Of a stretch of 64,000 nucleotides of DNA, positions 61,270-64,000 are shown piece by piece. The stretch is from positions 1 through 64,000 of the forward strand of contig JAFWJU010000017.1 of assembly GCA_017511465.1 (NCBI GenBank), given 5' to 3'. The stretch comes from Eggerthellaceae bacterium (GTDB lineage Bacteria > Actinomycetota > Coriobacteriia > Coriobacteriales > Eggerthellaceae). The notes under the pieces were generated by a model. That model had not been told where the DNA came from. It searched no databases and saw nothing but the letters and a program-made list of their open reading frames with translations. The position numbers were made by a program, and so were the translations under genes. The first letter of the stretch is position 1; the number at the start of each line of letters is the position of its first letter.

Positions 61270-62555
61270 TGCGCGCTGCCATCAACGTCGACCACATCGC
61301 ACGAATCGAAGGACACGGCAACGTTCACGTCGTGATAGAAGATAACGCGGTCAAGACCGTTCAAATGGAGGTCGTCGAGCCGGCGCGCCTGTTCGAGAGC
61401 ATGGTGCGCGGCCGCAGCTTCACCGAGGTGTCTTACATCTCGTCGCGCATTTGCGGCATCTGCTCGGCAAGCCACACCATCACCGACCTGCTGGCCATCG
61501 AGCGCATTTTCGGCGTTCAGGTGACCGATCGCGTGAACGCGTTGCGCGAGCTTCTGGTGTACGGGTCGTATTTGCAGAACCACGGCACGCACCTGTTCGT
61601 TCTGGCTGCTCCCGATTTCCTGGGACAGAAGAGCGTGTTCCCCGTCGAGCAAATTGCCCCCGAGCTATTCGACAACGCGCTTGCTCTGAAGCAGTTGGGC
61701 AACGAGCTGTGCACGGCTGTCGGAGGTCGCTCGATTCACCCGATCACAGCTGTGGTCGGTGGGTTCACGCACGAAATCGGCCCGAGCGAGTACCTGGCGT
61801 TCGCAGAGCGCATGGAGGCTATGCTGCCGTTCGCGCTCGAGACGGTCGACTTGTTCAACTCGTTCCCCGTGCCCGACATGCAAAGCAACGGCGACGTGCT
61901 GGCTATGTACGCTCCCGACAAGTATGCCGTGTGCGACTCGCGCATTGCCAAGTTCATCGATGCCGACGTCGCGTTCGACGCCGATGATTGGACCGACTAT
62001 GTCGAAGAGTACAAGGTGGCGCATTCCGGTGCCTTGTTTGCACGTGTGCGCTCAACGGGCCGTCCGTACATGACGAGCGCGTTGGCTCGCATTAACCTGT
62101 CGTGGCCGCTCTTGTGCAAGCAAGCCAAGGTCGCCGCCGCCAAGGCTGGCCTGCGTCCGCCCGAGCGCAACCCGTTCCGCAACAACGTAGCCCAGGCGGT
62201 CGAGCTGGTCGACGCCCTCGAGCGCTGCATTATCCTGTGCCGCCGTTTGGCCGCTGACGAGTTCGAAGGCGCCAGCACGCCTGCCAAGTTCGAAGTGCGC
62301 GCTGGTCGCGGAGTGGGTTACACAGAAGCTCCGCGCGGCGTCGTGCTGCACGAGCTCGAGCTCGACGATGACGGTCGCGTGGTGCATGCGTCCATCGTCA
62401 CCCCGACTTCGCAAAACGTGGCGGTCATTGAGGACGACATGAGGCAGCTAGCCGAGCTGTTGCTGGCCGAAGGCGCTGACGAGCCCGCGATCAAACTCGA
62501 GGTCGAGAAGCTCGTGCGCGCTTATGACCCCTGCTTGTCCTGTAGCGTGCATTAA
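61269..62555 (+). CDS. [NiFe] hydrogenase catalytic large subunit, no C-terminal extension
   Basis: The nickel-iron catalytic subunit, 428 residues, of group-3b-like cytoplasmic hydrogenases. The first Ni motif RICGICSASH (Cys62, Cys65) and the second DPCLSCSVH (420-428) are intact. The protein stops directly at the final His428. In most [NiFe] hydrogenases a short C-terminal peptide after this His or Arg is cut off by a dedicated endopeptidase; here nothing remains to cut. No hyp or endopeptidase genes are in the window. The ATG overlaps the previous stop. Confidence 0.93.
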   Translation: MRAAINVDHIARIEGHGNVHVVIEDNAVKTVQMEVVEPARLFESMVRGRSFTEVSYISSRICGICSASHTITDLLAIERIFGVQVTDRVNALRELLVYGSYLQNHGTHLFVLAAPDFLGQKSVFPVEQIAPELFDNALALKQLGNELCTAVGGRSIHPITAVVGGFTHEIGPSEYLAFAERMEAMLPFALETVDLFNSFPVPDMQSNGDVLAMYAPDKYAVCDSRIAKFIDADVAFDADDWTDYVEEYKVAHSGALFARVRSTGRPYMTSALARINLSWPLLCKQAKVAAAKAGLRPPERNPFRNNVAQAVELVDALERCIILCRRLAADEFEGASTPAKFEVRAGRGVGYTEAPRGVVLHELELDDDGRVVHASIVTPTSQNVAVIEDDMRQLAELLLAEGADEPAIKLEVEKLVRAYDPCLSCSVH

Positions 62556-62669
62556 CGCGGCATAAGACGTCGTTGCAGGGCAGCTGCTCTTGACGAAGCG
62601 TCATGCGGTGCTCGGTATCGCGGCTTGCGGTAAGATGCTTGCGTGCGTTTTATCGAAGGCGAGGCGTTT

Positions 62670-63188
62670 ATGGAAGAGCTCATCGACATCTACGATGCGG
62701 ATCGCAACTTCACGGGAAAGACCATCCCGCGCGAAGGTGCGTTCCTGCATGAGGGGGAGTACATGCTGTACGTGCTCGCCATCGTGCAGAACGCGCAGGG
62801 CAAGTACCTCATAACGCAGCGCTCGCTCGACAAGCACTGGGCTGCTGGTTGGTGGGAGGTTACCGGCGGCGGTGTGCTGACCGGCGAGACGTCCAAGCAG
62901 GCTGTCGTGCGTGAAGTGCGCGAAGAAGTGGGTTTGGACGTGTCGGCCGAGCCGCTCGATCCCGTGTACGTGTACGAGAACGTCGACCTCAAACGCGGCG
63001 ACAACTACATCGTCGACATCTACCACTTCCACCTGAACGCGAACGAAGACGACGTGACGCTGCAAGATTCCGAGGCCATCGGCTGCAAGTTCGCCACGTG
63101 GGAAGAGATCTGCGCGCTCGCCGAGCAAGGACTATTCCTGCATTTCAGCCGCTTGCAGCAGGCTCTTGCCGCTGAAGGCGTCCTGTAA
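62670..63188 (+). CDS. NUDIX hydrolase
   Basis: A 172-residue NUDIX pyrophosphohydrolase or isomerase-like protein. The NUDIX box fits GX5EX7REUXEEXGU (GVLTGETSKQAVVREVREEVGL is split here as GVLTGETSKQ and REVREEVGL). DIYDADRNFTGKTI and the W-rich AAGWWEVTGGG are typical of the YfcD-like group. The substrate is unknown. The start is ATG 62670 behind GAAGGCGAGG; an in-frame GTG at 62643 is less likely. A shared terminator lies after it. Confidence 0.87.
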   Translation: MEELIDIYDADRNFTGKTIPREGAFLHEGEYMLYVLAIVQNAQGKYLITQRSLDKHWAAGWWEVTGGGVLTGETSKQAVVREVREEVGLDVSAEPLDPVYVYENVDLKRGDNYIVDIYHFHLNANEDDVTLQDSEAIGCKFATWEEICALAEQGLFLHFSRLQQALAAEGVL

Positions 63189-63204
63189 TCGTCCCAAATA
63201 AAAA

Positions 63205-63251
63205 CGCGTCCCCGAGCGCTTCCATCATGAATGGAAGGCGTCGGGGACGCG
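63205..63251. terminator. Bidirectional terminator between NUDIX and methyltransferase genes
   Basis: CGCGTCCCCGA (63205-63215) and TCGGGGACGCG (63241-63251) form an 11-bp base stem with further imperfect pairing inside and A/T tracts outside. It serves two convergent genes. Confidence 0.75.
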
Positions 63252-63287
63252 GTTGAAAACGTTACCCAGAATTCCGGGGATTACCGC

Positions 63288-64000
63288 TTAGCCGAACAGG
63301 ATCTGCAGCGGAAGACGTGCGTCTTCGATCTCTTGCTGCGTGAAGCCGAACTTCTCGCAGTTGTACTGGTCGATGTACTTGCACAGCTCGGCGTAGGTGC
63401 CGCTGAACGTGGAGCCTGGGCCGCCTTGCGTGATGCACGGGATGTAGCCTTGGAAGTCGTAGCCGTCCAGGTGCTCGTAGGCGACTTTCTTGATGTCCTC
63501 GGGTGTCCAGCCGTGGAAGTCGACGTCCTTGTTGTCGATGTTGCCCATGAAGGCGATTTGGCCCTTGTACTTCTCGAGCAGCGCGGGGACGTCGTTGGAT
63601 TCCATGGTGCCCTGCCACACGTCGATGCCCATCTCGATCATGTAGTCCACCAGGTTAGCCGAATAGCTGTCGTTGTGATGGAAGATGAACTCGACGCCAT
63701 GGTCCTTGTAGTAGCTGTAAATTTCCTTGTAAGGCTCGACGAAGTAGTCGGCGAACATCTCGGGACGCAGGAACGAGTTGTTCTCGGTGCCCCAGTCGTC
63801 ATGATGGAACAGCGCTTCGGGATGCAGGTGGTCGCAGATGCCCTCAGCGATCCTCAGCTCGAACTCGGTGATGTACTTGATCATGTCCTTCATGCTGTCT
63901 TCGTCGGTGATGTAGTAGACGAGCGCATCGTCGATGGCGCACAGGTAATGCGTCATCTCGAACAGGCTGGTCACGTACAGCGGCGCCGCATACGCCTTGC
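63288..64000 (-). CDS. Uroporphyrinogen-decarboxylase-like methyltransferase, C-terminal part
   Basis: The C-terminal ~237 residues of a URO-D-family protein; the frame runs off the window end (KAYAAPLYV precedes the last internal GTG), so the start is missing. LHPEALFHHDDWGTENNSF, FHHNDSYSANLVDYMIEMGIDVWQG and GNIDNKDVDFHGW fit the corrinoid-dependent methyltransferase group (MtaA/CmuA-like) rather than haem synthesis. His residues near HHDDWG and HHND may bind zinc. Substrate cannot be told. Confidence 0.82.
   Translation of the reverse strand, partial: KAYAAPLYVTSLFEMTHYLCAIDDALVYYITDEDSMKDMIKYITEFELRIAEGICDHLHPEALFHHDDWGTENNSFLRPEMFADYFVEPYKEIYSYYKDHGVEFIFHHNDSYSANLVDYMIEMGIDVWQGTMESNDVPALLEKYKGQIAFMGNIDNKDVDFHGWTPEDIKKVAYEHLDGYDFQGYIPCITQGGPGSTFSGTYAELCKYIDQYNCEKFGFTQQEIEDARLPLQILFG

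Overview
The window is a GC-rich actinobacterial chromosome segment. It probably comes from class Coriobacteriia (Eggerthellales-like). Reasons: an actinobacterial-type integration host factor (37964-38272), a SARP/BTAD-type ATPase regulator (5511-8078), a group-3-like [NiFe] hydrogenase, a molybdate/Moco cluster and Asp/Glu-rich GC3-biased coding. The exact genus cannot be read from the sequence. It starts just before rplU and ends inside a URO-D-like methyltransferase gene.

Layout. 0.1-5.3 kb: rplU-rpmA-obgE-proB-nadD/yqeK-rsfS. 5.5-8.1 kb: large BTAD regulator. 8.2-19.4 kb: secA, prfB, transketolase, ftsE-ftsX, an S41 protease homologue lacking its catalytic Ser, rnr. 19.6-24.6 kb: L,D-transpeptidase, smpB with two unknown partners, a VanZ-glyoxalase fusion, tmRNA. 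24.7-31.9 kb: ybaK, rdgB, tRNA-Pro, tRNA-Gly, glmS, acpS, nnrD, ligA. 32-45.7 kb: molybdenum region (a 48-codon ORF behind a structured leader, modD, a two-domain Mop protein, an HTH+substrate-binding regulator, a DUF4213/DUF364 protein, modA-modB-modC, moaA-moaC, a gamma-carbonic-anhydrase-like protein), interrupted by thpR, a MarR regulator, mihF, nth and engB. 45.8-47.9 kb: membrane protein and convergent TetR gene. 48-49.4 kb: infC-rpmI-rplT. 49.7-58.2 kb: RNA methyltransferase, tRNA-Arg, tRNA-Glu, DEAD-box helicase, flippase-like protein, glycosyltransferase, cyclophilin, TPR protein, ndk. 58.5-62.6 kb: four-gene [NiFe] hydrogenase operon. 62.7-64 kb: NUDIX hydrolase and the partial methyltransferase.

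How genes work together. Ribosome assembly (L21, L27, Obg, RsfS, IF3, L35, L20, EngB), translation quality control (RF2, SmpB, tmRNA, RNase R) and envelope growth (SecA, FtsEX, Ldt, GlmS) dominate the core. The mod and moa genes would import molybdate or tungstate and start Moco synthesis. The hydrogenase subunits would couple H2 to NAD(P)(H) through FAD and Fe-S centres.

The most striking non-coding signal is a set of palindromic elements. Three copies of one family lie at 13.2, 19.4 and 55.6 kb: a shared core sits inside outer arms that differ between copies but stay self-complementary. One copy is in frame inside transketolase and encodes its interdomain linker. A second family lies beside tRNA-Gly (26.1 kb) and tRNA-Arg (51.1 kb). 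Each copy is bounded by a duplicate of its host tRNA's 3' end and carries covarying hairpins. The tmRNA 3' end has its own inverted copy. I could find no protein-coding mobile element, rRNA gene or CRISPR array in the window.
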